A stretch of 8,053 nucleotides of DNA. It comes from Burkholderiales bacterium. Lineage in GTDB: Bacteria > Pseudomonadota > Gammaproteobacteria > Burkholderiales > Burkholderiaceae_C. The position numbers were made by a program, and so were the translations under genes. The notes beneath the pieces are model-generated. The model did no database searches and had not been told where the DNA came from. It saw nothing but the letters and a program-made list of their open reading frames with translations. How positions within the stretch are numbered: the stretch's first letter is position 1; every line of letters begins with the position of its first letter. Below are positions 1-7,415 of this stretch, piece by piece. The stretch is from positions 1-8,053 of the forward strand of contig JABMMR010000264.1 in assembly GCA_013205525.1 (NCBI GenBank). Direction: 5' to 3'.

Positions 1-1087
1 GCAAGATTGGGCCTCTGCCATGCTGTTATTGACCGAGCGGTCGCAAGCCCTGCTTGCCTCGCTTGAACTTGTGGTGGAGGCTGCGCCAGAGTTTCAACGT
101 TTGCATGAACGTGTCAGTGGCGTCATAGGCTTGGTTGCCCATTTTTCACAAGATTGCCCTGAGGGGTCGGTCCGTTGGTTGGAGGTGGGTACGCAAGCCC
201 GTTGCATGGAAGCGCCCTTGGACATCGCTGAGGTGATGAAAAGTCGTTTGCTGCAAAGCGTGGTGACTGTGCCTGATGCACAAGGCCAAGCTGTGGATTT
301 ACCCCGCAGCTGGATATTCACCTCGGCCACCTTGGGAGATGACGAGCATTTGAGTTGGTTTACCGAGCCTTGTGGACTAACGCAGGCGCAGGTGTTGCGT
401 GTTGACAGTCCTTTTGACTATGCCACCCAAGCTTGGTTGTATGTCCCACGCGACATGGTTTCACCCAAAGACCCACAGCACAGTGCTGCGGTGGGGCAAG
501 TCGCCGTGCAAGTTGCGCGGGCATTGGGCGGGCGTACCTTGGTGTTAACCACCACCTCGCGTGCTTTGCGCGCCATTGGTGCACAGTTGCAAGCTGAACT
601 GGGTGCATCGGGCGAGATGGAAATTTTGGTGCAAGGCGAGAGCCCCAAGCGGCAATTGATGCAGCGCTTTCGCCAAGCCATAGAGCCTGGCAAGCAAGCC
701 TGCGTGCTGGTGGCAACTGCCAGTTTTTGGGAGGGGTTTGATGTGCCAGGCGACGCTTTGCAAGCGGTCATCATCGACAAACTGCCTTTCCCGCCACCCA
801 ACGACCCGGTGGTGGAAGCACGCGGCCAGCGGCTTGAGGCGCAAGGCCGCAGTTCTTTTAATGATTATTTTTTACCCGAGGCCGCTGTTTCCCTTCAACA
901 GGGAGCCGGGCGTTTGATTCGGCGTGAAAGCGATCATGGCGCTTTGGTGATTTGCGACAACCGCTTGGTCAGTACCGGTTACGGTAGGCGTTTACTCGGT
1001 AATTTGCCACCTATGCAAAGGGTTCAAACTTTGCCAGAACTCTTACAAGCCCTAGGCACCATCACCAAAACTTATACCAACTCTTAG
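1..1087 (+). CDS. ATP-dependent DNA helicase, DinG/YoaA (XPD-like) family, C-terminal part
   Basis: Partial gene: the reading frame is open from base 2, and the first ATG (base 20) is internal, so the true start lies off the left edge. Counting from that Met, the visible 355 residues hold the second helicase domain of an XPD-like superfamily 2 helicase: the SATLG motif at 99-106 (IFTSATLG), a TTTSRAL stretch near 176, FWEGFDVPG at 236-244, and the motif VI arginine finger QGAGRLIRR at 294-302. Walker A, the DEAH-type box and the iron-sulfur cysteines expected in this family would be upstream and cannot be checked. Relatives unwind DNA 5' to 3' using ATP and act in repair of damaged or structured DNA. 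The family is about 640-700 residues, so roughly half is present. The stop (TAG, 1085-1087) lies inside the 3' end of bamD on the other strand. Family membership is clear; DinG versus YoaA subtype is not settled. Confidence 0.93.
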   Translation, partial: QDWASAMLLLTERSQALLASLELVVEAAPEFQRLHERVSGVIGLVAHFSQDCPEGSVRWLEVGTQARCMEAPLDIAEVMKSRLLQSVVTVPDAQGQAVDLPRSWIFTSATLGDDEHLSWFTEPCGLTQAQVLRVDSPFDYATQAWLYVPRDMVSPKDPQHSAAVGQVAVQVARALGGRTLVLTTTSRALRAIGAQLQAELGASGEMEILVQGESPKRQLMQRFRQAIEPGKQACVLVATASFWEGFDVPGDALQAVIIDKLPFPPPNDPVVEARGQRLEAQGRSSFNDYFLPEAAVSLQQGAGRLIRRESDHGALVICDNRLVSTGYGRRLLGNLPPMQRVQTLPELLQALGTITKTYTNS

Positions 1088-1862
1088 CAGTCGCCGGTGG
1101 GGGCGGGGCTTTATCGGTGAAATAGCGGCTCTTGGGATAAGAGTTTTCCAAAACGCGGATGGTGTCGTCTTTGAGTTTGGTCAGCCCCAAGGCGTCGTAA
1201 GAGTCGACCAAAATAATCAAGGCATCTTCAACCGCTGCAATATTTTGGTAGTCGTTGAGCGTGGTTTGTGCACGGTTGATGGCGGCCACATAAGCGCCTT
1301 TTTTGAAGTAATGGCGAGCCACTTTGATTTCAGATTGCGCCAGCAAGTTCACGATGTGTCGCATGCGCAAAGTGGCGTCGGGTGTGTAGCTGGAATTGGG
1401 AAAGCGCGTTACCAGTTCTTTGTAGGCTTCAAAAGACTCACGCGCAGCCATTTGGTCGCGCTCGGCCAAATCTTGTTTGAACCATTTGGAAAGCAAACCT
1501 AGATCGTCGTTGAAGTTGACAGTGCCTTTGAGGTAAAGCGCATAGTCGATGGCTGGACTGGCGGGGTTGAGTTTGATGAATCGGTCTAGGGTGACCATGG
1601 CAGTGGCGCGGTCACCGTTTTTGTATTGCGCATAGGCTTTGTCAAGCTGGGCTTGCTGGGCGAGAACGGTACCCGCTGCCCGGCCTTCGAGTTTGTCGTA
1701 CAAGGCAATCGCCTTGTCGTACAAACTGCCGTTCATACTGTCTTTGGCTTCTGCGTAGATTTCCTCAGGCGAGAGCTTGAGGGATTTGTCTTTTTCCTCG
1801 ACCGCGCAACCCACCAGCAGGATTGTTGCAAACACCACCGATAATGAAAGTAATCTCAACAC
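1062..1862 (-). CDS. bamD: Outer membrane protein assembly factor BamD (ComL lipoprotein)
   Basis: BamD is an essential lipoprotein of the BAM complex, which folds beta-barrel proteins into the outer membrane. The product has a short basic N-terminus, a hydrophobic segment and a lipobox LLVGC, with the lipidated cysteine at residue 19; Ala follows it, consistent with outer-membrane sorting. The remainder is alpha-helical TPR-like sequence typical of BamD, including AQQAQLDKAYAQYKNGD, LNPASPAIDYALYLKG, a SYTPDA segment and KGAYVAAINRAQ. It ends in a Pro run and an aromatic tail, KSWYKFW. Length is 266 residues, normal for the family. No ATG start fits. The frame opens after a stop just upstream; TTG at 1868, GTG at 1862 and TTG at 1859 are possible. 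I chose GTG because AAAGG sits 6 nt before it. The gene is divergent from rluD, and its 3' end overlaps the helicase gene by 26 bp. Confidence 0.95.
   Translation of the reverse strand: MLRLLSLSVVFATILLVGCAVEEKDKSLKLSPEEIYAEAKDSMNGSLYDKAIALYDKLEGRAAGTVLAQQAQLDKAYAQYKNGDRATAMVTLDRFIKLNPASPAIDYALYLKGTVNFNDDLGLLSKWFKQDLAERDQMAARESFEAYKELVTRFPNSSYTPDATLRMRHIVNLLAQSEIKVARHYFKKGAYVAAINRAQTTLNDYQNIAAVEDALIILVDSYDALGLTKLKDDTIRVLENSYPKSRYFTDKAPPPPATAKSWYKFW
1129..1147 (+). terminator. Weak terminator-like hairpin past the helicase stop
   Basis: CTCTT (1129-1133) pairs with AAGAG (1139-1143) around a GGGAT loop, followed by TTTT (1144-1147). It lies 42 bp after the helicase stop, inside bamD read antisense, and could end the helicase transcript. 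The stem is short and A/T-rich, so this is tentative, and the bases also encode BamD residues. Confidence 0.2.
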
Positions 1863-1901
1863 AGTCAACCTTTAGGCTTTGAATGGCATGCATTATCAAC
1901 G
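1863..1901. promoter_or_regulatory. Short divergent spacer between bamD and rluD
   Basis: Only 39 bp separate the chosen bamD start (GTG, 1862) from the rluD ATG (1902), so promoters for both directions must overlap this spacer and the neighbouring coding starts. On the - strand, GATAAT (bases 1892-1897) is a 5/6 match to a -10 box and would put bamD transcription about 20-25 nt before its start, but I see no good -35 at 16-18 bp. AAAGG (1869-1873, - strand) is a plausible ribosome site for bamD. No clear Shine-Dalgarno or -10 is visible for rluD. Location is certain; promoter elements are tentative. Confidence 0.35.
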
Positions 1902-2909
1902 ATGAGCCCCACCCACAAAGCAACAGAAGTCATACCCACGTTGGCTGAAATAGAAAGCGATGAACTCGCCACTGAAGTCGAAGTGCGCGAACTCGCTATA
2001 CCCACAGAACTGCACCGGCAAAGGCTAGACCGCGCTTTGGTCAGTTTATTGCCTGAATTTTCACGCAACCACTTGAAGCACATGATCGAAGAAGGCTGCG
2101 TCACCTTGAACGATCAGTTGGTGAGCAAAGTCGCTCATTTGGTCAAGGCATTCGAGGTGTGCCAAGTTCGCTTGCAACCCACCGACATGTCGCAAGCCTT
2201 TGTGCCCCAAGACTTGTCTATCGATGTGGTTTTTGAGGACGAGCACTTGCGTGTCATTCACAAACCCGTAGGTATGGTGGTGCATCCAGCGCCTGGCAAC
2301 TGGAGCGGTACTTTGCTGAATGGCTTGTTGTATCTGGACCCCGGACTCAAATTGATTCCTCGCGCGGGCATTGTGCATCGCTTGGACAAGGACACCAGCG
2401 GCTTGATGGTCACTGCCCGCACCCGCGCAGCCATGGACGCTTTGGTGCAGATGATTGCCGCACGACAAGTCCACCGTGAGTACCTTGCCATTGCGCACCG
2501 CCCGTGGCGCGGTGCATTGTTGCGCGAGGTGGATGCGCCGATTGGGCGCGACCCGCGCCAGCGTTTACGCATGGCGGTGGTGGACCTTGCCAAGCAATCT
2601 GGCAAAACTGCGCAGACCAGTTTGCGCTGCTTGGAAAGCCAGGATGCTGGTTGTTTGGTGCACTGCACTTTGCACACCGGACGAACGCATCAAATTCGTG
2701 TCCATATGTCTTCCATTGGTCACCCCTTGCTGGCAGACACTTTGTATGGCGGCACGCACACAGCTAACCTGCAGCGCCAAGCCTTGCATGCTTATAAATT
2801 GGGATTCATTCATCCCATGAACGGCGAGTCGCTGCAATTTCGCAGAGACTTGCCCGCCGACTTGACGCAAGCCTTGTCAGATTGGGGTCTGTCTGAGGTG
2901 CTCAGTTAG
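1902..2909 (+). CDS. rluD: 23S rRNA pseudouridine synthase RluD-type (RluA family)
   Basis: The enzyme converts uridine to pseudouridine in rRNA; E. coli RluD acts on 23S positions 1911, 1915 and 1917 in helix 69. The 335-residue product begins with an acidic extension of about 35 residues, followed by an S4 RNA-binding domain (about 38-95, RLDRALVSLLPEFSRNHLKH). The catalytic domain contains VIHKPVGMVVHPAPG and the RluA-family signature HRLDKDTSGL, with catalytic aspartate D162, and later the conserved HTGRTHQIRVH. Length fits the family. ATG at 1902 is the first possible start: the frame runs upstream to a stop without another start codon. No obvious Shine-Dalgarno precedes it. Divergence from bamD is the same as in E. 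coli (bamD/rluD) and supports RluD rather than RluC. The gene that usually follows, pgeF, is absent; scpB comes 34 bp later. Confidence 0.95.
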   Translation: MSPTHKATEVIPTLAEIESDELATEVEVRELAIPTELHRQRLDRALVSLLPEFSRNHLKHMIEEGCVTLNDQLVSKVAHLVKAFEVCQVRLQPTDMSQAFVPQDLSIDVVFEDEHLRVIHKPVGMVVHPAPGNWSGTLLNGLLYLDPGLKLIPRAGIVHRLDKDTSGLMVTARTRAAMDALVQMIAARQVHREYLAIAHRPWRGALLREVDAPIGRDPRQRLRMAVVDLAKQSGKTAQTSLRCLESQDAGCLVHCTLHTGRTHQIRVHMSSIGHPLLADTLYGGTHTANLQRQALHAYKLGFIHPMNGESLQFRRDLPADLTQALSDWGLSEVLS

Positions 2910-2912
2910 AAT
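2907..2912 (+). promoter_or_regulatory. Possible -10 box upstream of scpB
   Basis: TAGAAT, overlapping the rluD stop codon, matches the -10 consensus at 5 of 6 bases and would start a transcript about 25 nt before the scpB ATG. The best -35 candidate (TTGGGG, 2882-2887) is only a 3/6 match with a 19 bp spacer, so this is weak. scpB may simply be transcribed with rluD. Confidence 0.25.
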
Positions 2913-2943
2913 ATCTGGTTGAATTTCCCTCGGAATACTTGCT

Positions 2944-3570
2944 ATGAACACCTTGGATGCCAAGCGTGTCCTCGAAACCGCTCTGCTGTGCGCCACCCAA
3001 CCTTTGTCGGTGCGCGAGCTACGCCAGCTCTTTAATGATGAGCTGGGGGCCGACACGCTTAAATCACTTTTACATGATGTCCAAAACGATTGGACGCAGC
3101 GAGGCATCGAACTGGTGTTGGTCGCAAGCGGTTGGCGTATGCAAAGTCGCCCGGAGATGCGCGACTACTTGCACCGTCTGCACCCTGAAAAACCGCCCAA
3201 ATATTCGCGTGCTGCCATGGAGACTTTGGCCATCATTGCCTACCGTCAGCCGGTCACGCGAGGCGACATGGAAGATATTCGCGGCGTGACCATCAATTCT
3301 TTGGTGCTCAAGCAACTCGAGGATCGCGGTTGGGTCGAGGTCATTGGACAGCGCGAGACCGTGGGTCGTCCTATGCTTTACGCCACAACCCGCCAATTTC
3401 TAGACGACTTGGGCGTGGCTTCCCTAGACCAGTTGCCGCCGCTGGAGTCTCCCGTCGCCGTGAATGCACTATTTAACCCACTGACGGCGGTTGATGAAGT
3501 CGATCCTGCGCAGATTCCCATGGCTTTGGATGATTCGCCGCTTGAAGCCTCCGGCGAGAGCCCTGCGTGA
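2944..3570 (+). CDS. scpB: Segregation and condensation protein B (ScpB)
   Basis: ScpB is the winged-helix (kleisin-interacting) partner in the SMC-ScpA-ScpB condensin-like complex that compacts and segregates the chromosome. The 208-residue product has the family layout: a first winged-helix domain (about 1-80, with [20 protein letters not shown]), then the diagnostic block [21 protein letters not shown] at residues 86-106, followed by DIRGV and GRPMLYATT in the second winged helix. The C-terminal 40 residues are acidic and low in complexity. ATG at 2944 is preceded by GGA at 9 nt. The stop overlaps the rluB start (GTGA), indicating translational coupling. No scpA is adjacent; in related bacteria I recall it lying elsewhere in the genome. 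Confidence 0.95.
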   Translation: MNTLDAKRVLETALLCATQPLSVRELRQLFNDELGADTLKSLLHDVQNDWTQRGIELVLVASGWRMQSRPEMRDYLHRLHPEKPPKYSRAAMETLAIIAYRQPVTRGDMEDIRGVTINSLVLKQLEDRGWVEVIGQRETVGRPMLYATTRQFLDDLGVASLDQLPPLESPVAVNALFNPLTAVDEVDPAQIPMALDDSPLEASGESPA

Positions 3571-4505
3571 GCGACGACACCCCTAAACTTCATAAAGTAT
3601 TGGCCCAATCCGGGCTGGGCTCGCGCTTAGAGATGGAAAAACTCATCATCGAAGGCCGAATCACTGTCAATGATGAACTCGCTCATGTGGGGCAACGCAT
3701 CAAATTTGGCGACCGCATCAAAGTCAATGGACGCTCCTTGCCTGTGCGTATTCAAGCCATGCCTGCAAGAGTTTTGGCCTACCACAAGCCGGTGGGTGAA
3801 ATTGTCAGCCGTGACGACCCGCAAAGCCGCCCTACAGTGTTCAGGAAACTGCCACGCCTGTACCAAGGCAAATGGCAAGCGGTGGGACGTTTGGATCTCA
3901 ACACTGAAGGCCTGTTGTTGTTCACCAGCTCAGGCGAACTTGCCAATAAATTGATGCACCCCCGCTTTGGTTTGGAGCGCGAATATGCTGTGCGTGTCTT
4001 GGGTGCTTTAAGCAATTTGGAAAAAGAAAAGTTGCTCGCTGGCGTCAACCTAGAAGACGGCATGGCACATTTCGGCAGCTTGGAAGATGGCGGCGGTGAA
4101 GGGGCCAATTGTTGGTACCGAGTGACCATCCAAGAAGGCCGCAACCGCGAAGTCAGGCGTATGTTCGAGGCGGTCGGTCACGCGGTCAGCCGCCTTATCC
4201 GCATTCGCTATGGAAAAATGGTGTTGCCACGCGGTTTAAAGCGCGGCGACTGGATGGAGCTCGATGCGGCCGATATCGATCAACTCACCCGAAGCGCTGG
4301 TGCTTCTCACCTTGGCGCAGCCAAACCCACCCACCAAGCCCCGGCCGCCAGGCCCAGCACGCTCAGGCGAACACCGTCTAAAACTGCCAAAGCCGGCCCA
4401 TCCAAAGAGCTTTTCATTGGCGCGGACAGCCTGTCTAGGCAGCGGCGCGACCAAAAAACCGCCGCTGCGCGTGCCAAGCCAAGGCCTCGCAAGGCTAAAA
4501 TCTAA
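3567..4505 (+). CDS. rluB: 23S rRNA pseudouridine synthase RluB-type (RsuA family) with basic C-terminal tail
   Basis: RsuA-family pseudouridine synthase; E. coli RluB modifies 23S U2605. The product (312 residues) starts with an S4 RNA-binding domain (about 6-60, [20 protein letters not shown]), followed by a catalytic domain with [10 protein letters not shown], the signature [12 protein letters not shown] (catalytic aspartate D110) and [16 protein letters not shown]. From about residue 243 to the end is a disordered-looking tail rich in Ala, Pro, Lys and Arg, ending in PRPRKAKI; it probably adds RNA affinity (inference). The start is GTG at 3567, sharing 4 bp (GTGA) with the scpB stop, with a GAGAG ribosome site 6 nt before it, so translation is likely coupled. 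The scpB-rluB order is common in Burkholderiales. RluE or RluF identity is less likely because of this context and the S4 domain. Confidence 0.93.
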   Translation: MSDDTPKLHKVLAQSGLGSRLEMEKLIIEGRITVNDELAHVGQRIKFGDRIKVNGRSLPVRIQAMPARVLAYHKPVGEIVSRDDPQSRPTVFRKLPRLYQGKWQAVGRLDLNTEGLLLFTSSGELANKLMHPRFGLEREYAVRVLGALSNLEKEKLLAGVNLEDGMAHFGSLEDGGGEGANCWYRVTIQEGRNREVRRMFEAVGHAVSRLIRIRYGKMVLPRGLKRGDWMELDAADIDQLTRSAGASHLGAAKPTHQAPAARPSTLRRTPSKTAKAGPSKELFIGADSLSRQRRDQKTAAARAKPRPRKAKI

Positions 4506-4556
4506 TTTTGGAGCTAAGGCTCGCCCTTTTTATTGACAACTTCTGGAAAACTCACC
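4506..4556 (+). other. rluB-ndk gap with a weak hairpin and T-run
   Basis: This 51 bp gap is the longest in the + strand gene run. It holds a 4 bp perfect stem (GAGC 4511-4514 with GCTC 4519-4522, loop TAAG) followed after four bases by TTTTT (4527-4531). The stem is short for an intrinsic terminator, so it is at best an attenuating one. A TAAAAT -10-like hexamer (4496-4501) at the end of rluB lacks a -35 match. GGA at 4545-4547 is a modest ribosome site for ndk. Whether ndk has its own promoter is open. Confidence 0.3.
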
Positions 4557-4982
4557 ATGGCTATCGAACGTACCCTCTCCATCATCAAACCCGACGCTGT
4601 GGCAAAAAATGTCATTGGCCAAATCTACTCCCGTTTCGAAGGTGCCGGTTTGAAAATCATCGCCTCCCGCATGGCTCACTTAAGCCGCGGCGAAGCTGAA
4701 GCTTTTTATGGTGTTCATAAAGCGCGTCCATTCTTCAAAGATTTGGTCGACTTCATGGTCTCAGGCCCCGTCATGATCCAAGTGCTAGAAGGCGAAAACG
4801 CCATCCTCACTAACCGCGATTTGATGGGTGCTACAGACCCCAAGAAGGCCGACAAGGGCACCATTCGCGCCGATTTCGCTGACAGCATCGACGCCAATGC
4901 GGTTCACGGTTCTGACAGCCCCGAAACAGCCGCCCAAGAAATTATCTTTTTCTTTGCTGGCATGAATGTATTTGGTCACTGA
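4557..4982 (+). CDS. ndk: Nucleoside diphosphate kinase
   Basis: Ndk transfers the gamma phosphate from ATP to other nucleoside diphosphates through a phosphohistidine intermediate, keeping NTP and dNTP pools balanced in the cytoplasm. The 141-residue product spans the whole family: [10 protein letters not shown] at 6-15, the HKARPFF segment near 54-60, [14 protein letters not shown], and the active-site NAVHGSDS with phospho-acceptor H117. The length matches bacterial Ndk. The frame extends upstream to a TTG at 4533, but ATG at 4557 gives the canonical N-terminus MAIERTLS and has GGA 9 nt before it. It lies between rluB and rlmN, its usual place in Burkholderiales and close to rlmN in Pseudomonas. 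Confidence 0.97.
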   Translation: MAIERTLSIIKPDAVAKNVIGQIYSRFEGAGLKIIASRMAHLSRGEAEAFYGVHKARPFFKDLVDFMVSGPVMIQVLEGENAILTNRDLMGATDPKKADKGTIRADFADSIDANAVHGSDSPETAAQEIIFFFAGMNVFGH

Positions 4983-5004
4983 TTTGGTATTTCTTCGCTA
5001 AGCC

Positions 5005-6114
5005 ATGAAGACCAACCTGCTCGATTTTGATCTGACGGGTTTGTCTGCGTGGTGCTTAGATCTTGGAGAAAAGCGTTTTCGAGCCGTTCAGTTGTTTCGT
5101 TGGATACACCAGCGAGGAATGGCCGATTTTTCTCAAATGACCGATTTAGCGCAAAGCTTGCGCGACAAACTGCAGTTACACGCGCAGGTAACTTCTTTAC
5201 CCGTCATCAGCCGCCACGATTCAGCCGACGGCACCATCAAATGGATGTTCGATGTGGGGCAGGGGAATGCGATTGAAACCGTGTTTATCCCCGAAACCGA
5301 CCGCGGTACTTTGTGTATTTCTTCGCAAGCCGGATGCGCTGTGGGATGCCCTTTTTGCTCCACGGGCGCGCAAGGCTTTAGCCGCAACCTCAGCACGGCT
5401 GAGATCATTGCCCAGTTATGGTTTGCTGAGCGTACTTTGCGCCAAGAGCGCGGCCTTGATGAACGTGTGATTTCTAACGTGGTGATGATGGGCATGGGCG
5501 AGCCCTTACAAAACTACGCTGCGTTGATTCCCGCTCTCAAAACCATGCTCGATGACCATGGTTATGGCCTGTCTCGCCGGCGCGTCACCGTGTCCACTTC
5601 TGGCGTGGTACCCATGATGGACAGACTCAGCCTTGATTGTCCTGTGGCTTTGGCTGTGTCTTTGCATGCGCCCACCGACGCATTACGCGACCAACTCGTG
5701 CCCTTGAACCTTAAATACCCTTTGACCGAGTTGCTGCAAAGTTGCCGTGACTACTTGGCCCATGCGCCGCGTGACTTCATAACCTTCGAGTACTGCATGC
5801 TCGACGGCGTGAACGACAGTGATGAGCAAGCGCGTTTACTGATCGCCTTGGTTCGCCCACATCTGGGTGAACTCACCCCCTGCAAGTTCAACTTGATACC
5901 TTTCAACCCCTTTCCCGCTTCAGGCCTGCTGCGGTCCTCCCCTGAGCAGGTGAAAGCATTTGCCGCCATCTTGAGCGAAGCCGGCATCGTGACAACCATT
6001 CGCAAAACTCGCGGCGACGATATTGCTGCGGCCTGCGGTCAGTTGGCCGGCGATATACAAGACCGCACTGACGTGTCGGGCAGACGCGCCAAAACCATCC
6101 GCATCCATGCCTGA
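5005..6114 (+). CDS. rlmN: Dual-specificity RNA methyltransferase RlmN (radical SAM)
   Basis: RlmN adds a C2 methyl group to A2503 of 23S rRNA and to A37 of some tRNAs, using S-adenosylmethionine and a 4Fe-4S cluster. The 369-residue product carries the radical SAM motif C-x3-C-x2-C at C111, C115 and C118 ([12 protein letters not shown]). The two mechanistic cysteines are also present: C104 (in [10 protein letters not shown], equivalent to E. coli C118) and C344 (in AAACGQLAG, equivalent to E. coli C355). [16 protein letters not shown] and [11 protein letters not shown] are further family hallmarks, so the enzyme looks intact. ATG at 5005 follows ndk by 22 bp; no clear Shine-Dalgarno is visible. 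The stop TGA shares one base with a possible upstream ispG start. In relatives pilF and rodZ follow; here ispG does. Confidence 0.97.
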   Translation: MKTNLLDFDLTGLSAWCLDLGEKRFRAVQLFRWIHQRGMADFSQMTDLAQSLRDKLQLHAQVTSLPVISRHDSADGTIKWMFDVGQGNAIETVFIPETDRGTLCISSQAGCAVGCPFCSTGAQGFSRNLSTAEIIAQLWFAERTLRQERGLDERVISNVVMMGMGEPLQNYAALIPALKTMLDDHGYGLSRRRVTVSTSGVVPMMDRLSLDCPVALAVSLHAPTDALRDQLVPLNLKYPLTELLQSCRDYLAHAPRDFITFEYCMLDGVNDSDEQARLLIALVRPHLGELTPCKFNLIPFNPFPASGLLRSSPEQVKAFAAILSEAGIVTTIRKTRGDDIAAACGQLAGDIQDRTDVSGRRAKTIRIHA

Positions 6115-6131
6115 TGCGGCAAAATCAAACC

Positions 6132-7394
6132 ATGACTTCTACTGAACAACCCATTGCTTTTTCTGTACCCGCCCGCCACCACAGTTTGCAGGCGCAAGTG
6201 CGCTGGGGCGACCATGTGGTCACAGTGGGTGGCGACGCACCCGTTCGGGTGCAGTCCATGACCAATACCGATACGGGGGACGCCATAGGCACCGCTATTC
6301 AGGTGAAAGAACTGGCTTTAGCCGGCTCCGAGTTGGTGCGCATCACGGTTGACACCCCCGAGTCCGCCAAGGCTGTTCCTTATATCCGCGAGCAGCTCGA
6401 CAAAATGGGCGTGCATGTGCCACTGATTGGTGACTTCCATTACAACGGTCACAGGCTCTTAACCGATCACCCCGATTGCGCTCAAGCCCTCTCCAAATAC
6501 CGTATCAACCCAGGCAATGTGGGCAAGGGCGACAAGCACGACAAGCAGTTCGCCCAAATGATTGAAGCTGCAGTGAAATACGACAAGGTCGTGCGCATTG
6601 GCGTGAACTGGGGCAGTTTGGACCAAGAGTTGCTGGCCAAACTCATGGACGACAACGCTTTGCGAGCCAATCCTTGGGACGCTAAACAGGTGATGTACCA
6701 AGCCTTGGTCACTTCAGCACTCGAGTCTGCCGATTTGGCCGAACGGCTGGGTTTGGCACGTCACCAAATTACCCTCAGCTGCAAAATGAGTGGCGTGCAA
6801 GACTTGGTGGCGGTTTACCGCGAACTGGCCAAGCGAACCAACCATTCACTGCACTTGGGGCTGACCGAAGCTGGCATGGGTGTCAAAGGAACCGCGGCCT
6901 CCAGCGTCGCTTTAGGCTTGTTGCTGCAAGAAGGCATTGGCGACACTATCCGCGTGTCTCTCACCCCCCAGCCCGGCGAAGCCCGCACCCAAGAGGTGTT
7001 GATAGCCACTGAAATACTTCAGGCTTTGGGGTTACGTAACTTTGTGCCCAGCGTCACCGCTTGCCCAGGGTGTGGGCGCACTACCAGCACCACCTTCCAA
7101 GAACTGGCGCAGCAAATTGACGATTTTTTACGCCAGCAAATGCCGGTGTGGCGAAAGCTCTACCCCGGTGTCGAAGGCCTCAAAGTGGCGGTCATGGGCT
7201 GCATCGTTAACGGCCCTGGCGAGAGCAAACACGCCGACATCGGCATCAGCCTGCCTGGCACGGGTGAAGCGCCCGCAGCGCCCGTGTTCATTGATGGCGA
7301 AAAAGCCCTCACTTTGCGCGGCGACAATATCGCCAAGGAGTTCCACGAACTCGTCGAAAACTACATACAGAAAAAATTTGCAGTCAGCGCTTAA
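6132..7394 (+). CDS. ispG: 4-hydroxy-3-methylbut-2-enyl diphosphate synthase (IspG/GcpE)
   Basis: IspG reduces the cyclic diphosphate MEcPP to HMBPP, the penultimate step of the MEP isoprenoid pathway, with a 4Fe-4S cluster and electrons from flavodoxin or ferredoxin. From the chosen ATG the product has 420 residues, longer than the 372 of E. coli but typical of the betaproteobacterial form. VRVQSMTNT (38-46) and RINPGNVG (124-131) are conserved parts of the TIM-barrel, GITEAG-like [10 protein letters not shown] follows, and cluster ligands are C311 and C314 (ACPGCGRT) plus C357 in [11 protein letters not shown], where E364 may be the fourth ligand as in known structures. ATG 6132 gives a family-like N-terminus; ATG 6114, overlapping the rlmN stop by one base, would add six residues and cannot be excluded. 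Neither has a clear ribosome site, so coupling to rlmN translation is plausible. Confidence 0.96.
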   Translation: MTSTEQPIAFSVPARHHSLQAQVRWGDHVVTVGGDAPVRVQSMTNTDTGDAIGTAIQVKELALAGSELVRITVDTPESAKAVPYIREQLDKMGVHVPLIGDFHYNGHRLLTDHPDCAQALSKYRINPGNVGKGDKHDKQFAQMIEAAVKYDKVVRIGVNWGSLDQELLAKLMDDNALRANPWDAKQVMYQALVTSALESADLAERLGLARHQITLSCKMSGVQDLVAVYRELAKRTNHSLHLGLTEAGMGVKGTAASSVALGLLLQEGIGDTIRVSLTPQPGEARTQEVLIATEILQALGLRNFVPSVTACPGCGRTTSTTFQELAQQIDDFLRQQMPVWRKLYPGVEGLKVAVMGCIVNGPGESKHADIGISLPGTGEAPAAPVFIDGEKALTLRGDNIAKEFHELVENYIQKKFAVSA

Positions 7395-7415
7395 GCCGCT
7401 TAACTCTTTCATCCC

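Noticed and set aside
1015..1034. Perfect 6 bp inverted repeat GCAAAG/CTTTGC with an 8-base loop near the helicase 3' end
   Set aside because: No T-run follows on either strand and the bases are ordinary helicase coding sequence, so it is not a convincing terminator.
1882..1894. Imperfect palindrome AATGGCATGCATT in the bamD-rluD spacer as a possible operator
   Set aside because: The arms are only 4 bp plus a GCATGC core, too short to separate from chance.
2455..2820. 121-codon + strand frame inside rluD
   Set aside because: It is in another frame of the well-conserved RluD catalytic domain and its translation is Cys/Trp/Arg-rich without any motif.
4533..4538. Perfect TTGACA -35 hexamer upstream of ndk
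   Set aside because: At 16-18 bp downstream there is no -10-like sequence, and the transcript would start inside the ndk coding region.
4508..4699. Small + strand frame beginning just before ndk
   Set aside because: Most of it overlaps the conserved ndk N-terminus in a different frame, and no ribosome site or domain supports it.
5133..5495. Open frames antisense to rlmN, and similar antisense frames in rluD (2061-2498), the helicase (360-801) and hisS (7668-8018)
   Set aside because: They lie opposite strongly conserved genes, show no recognisable domains, and are explained by the codon use of the real genes.
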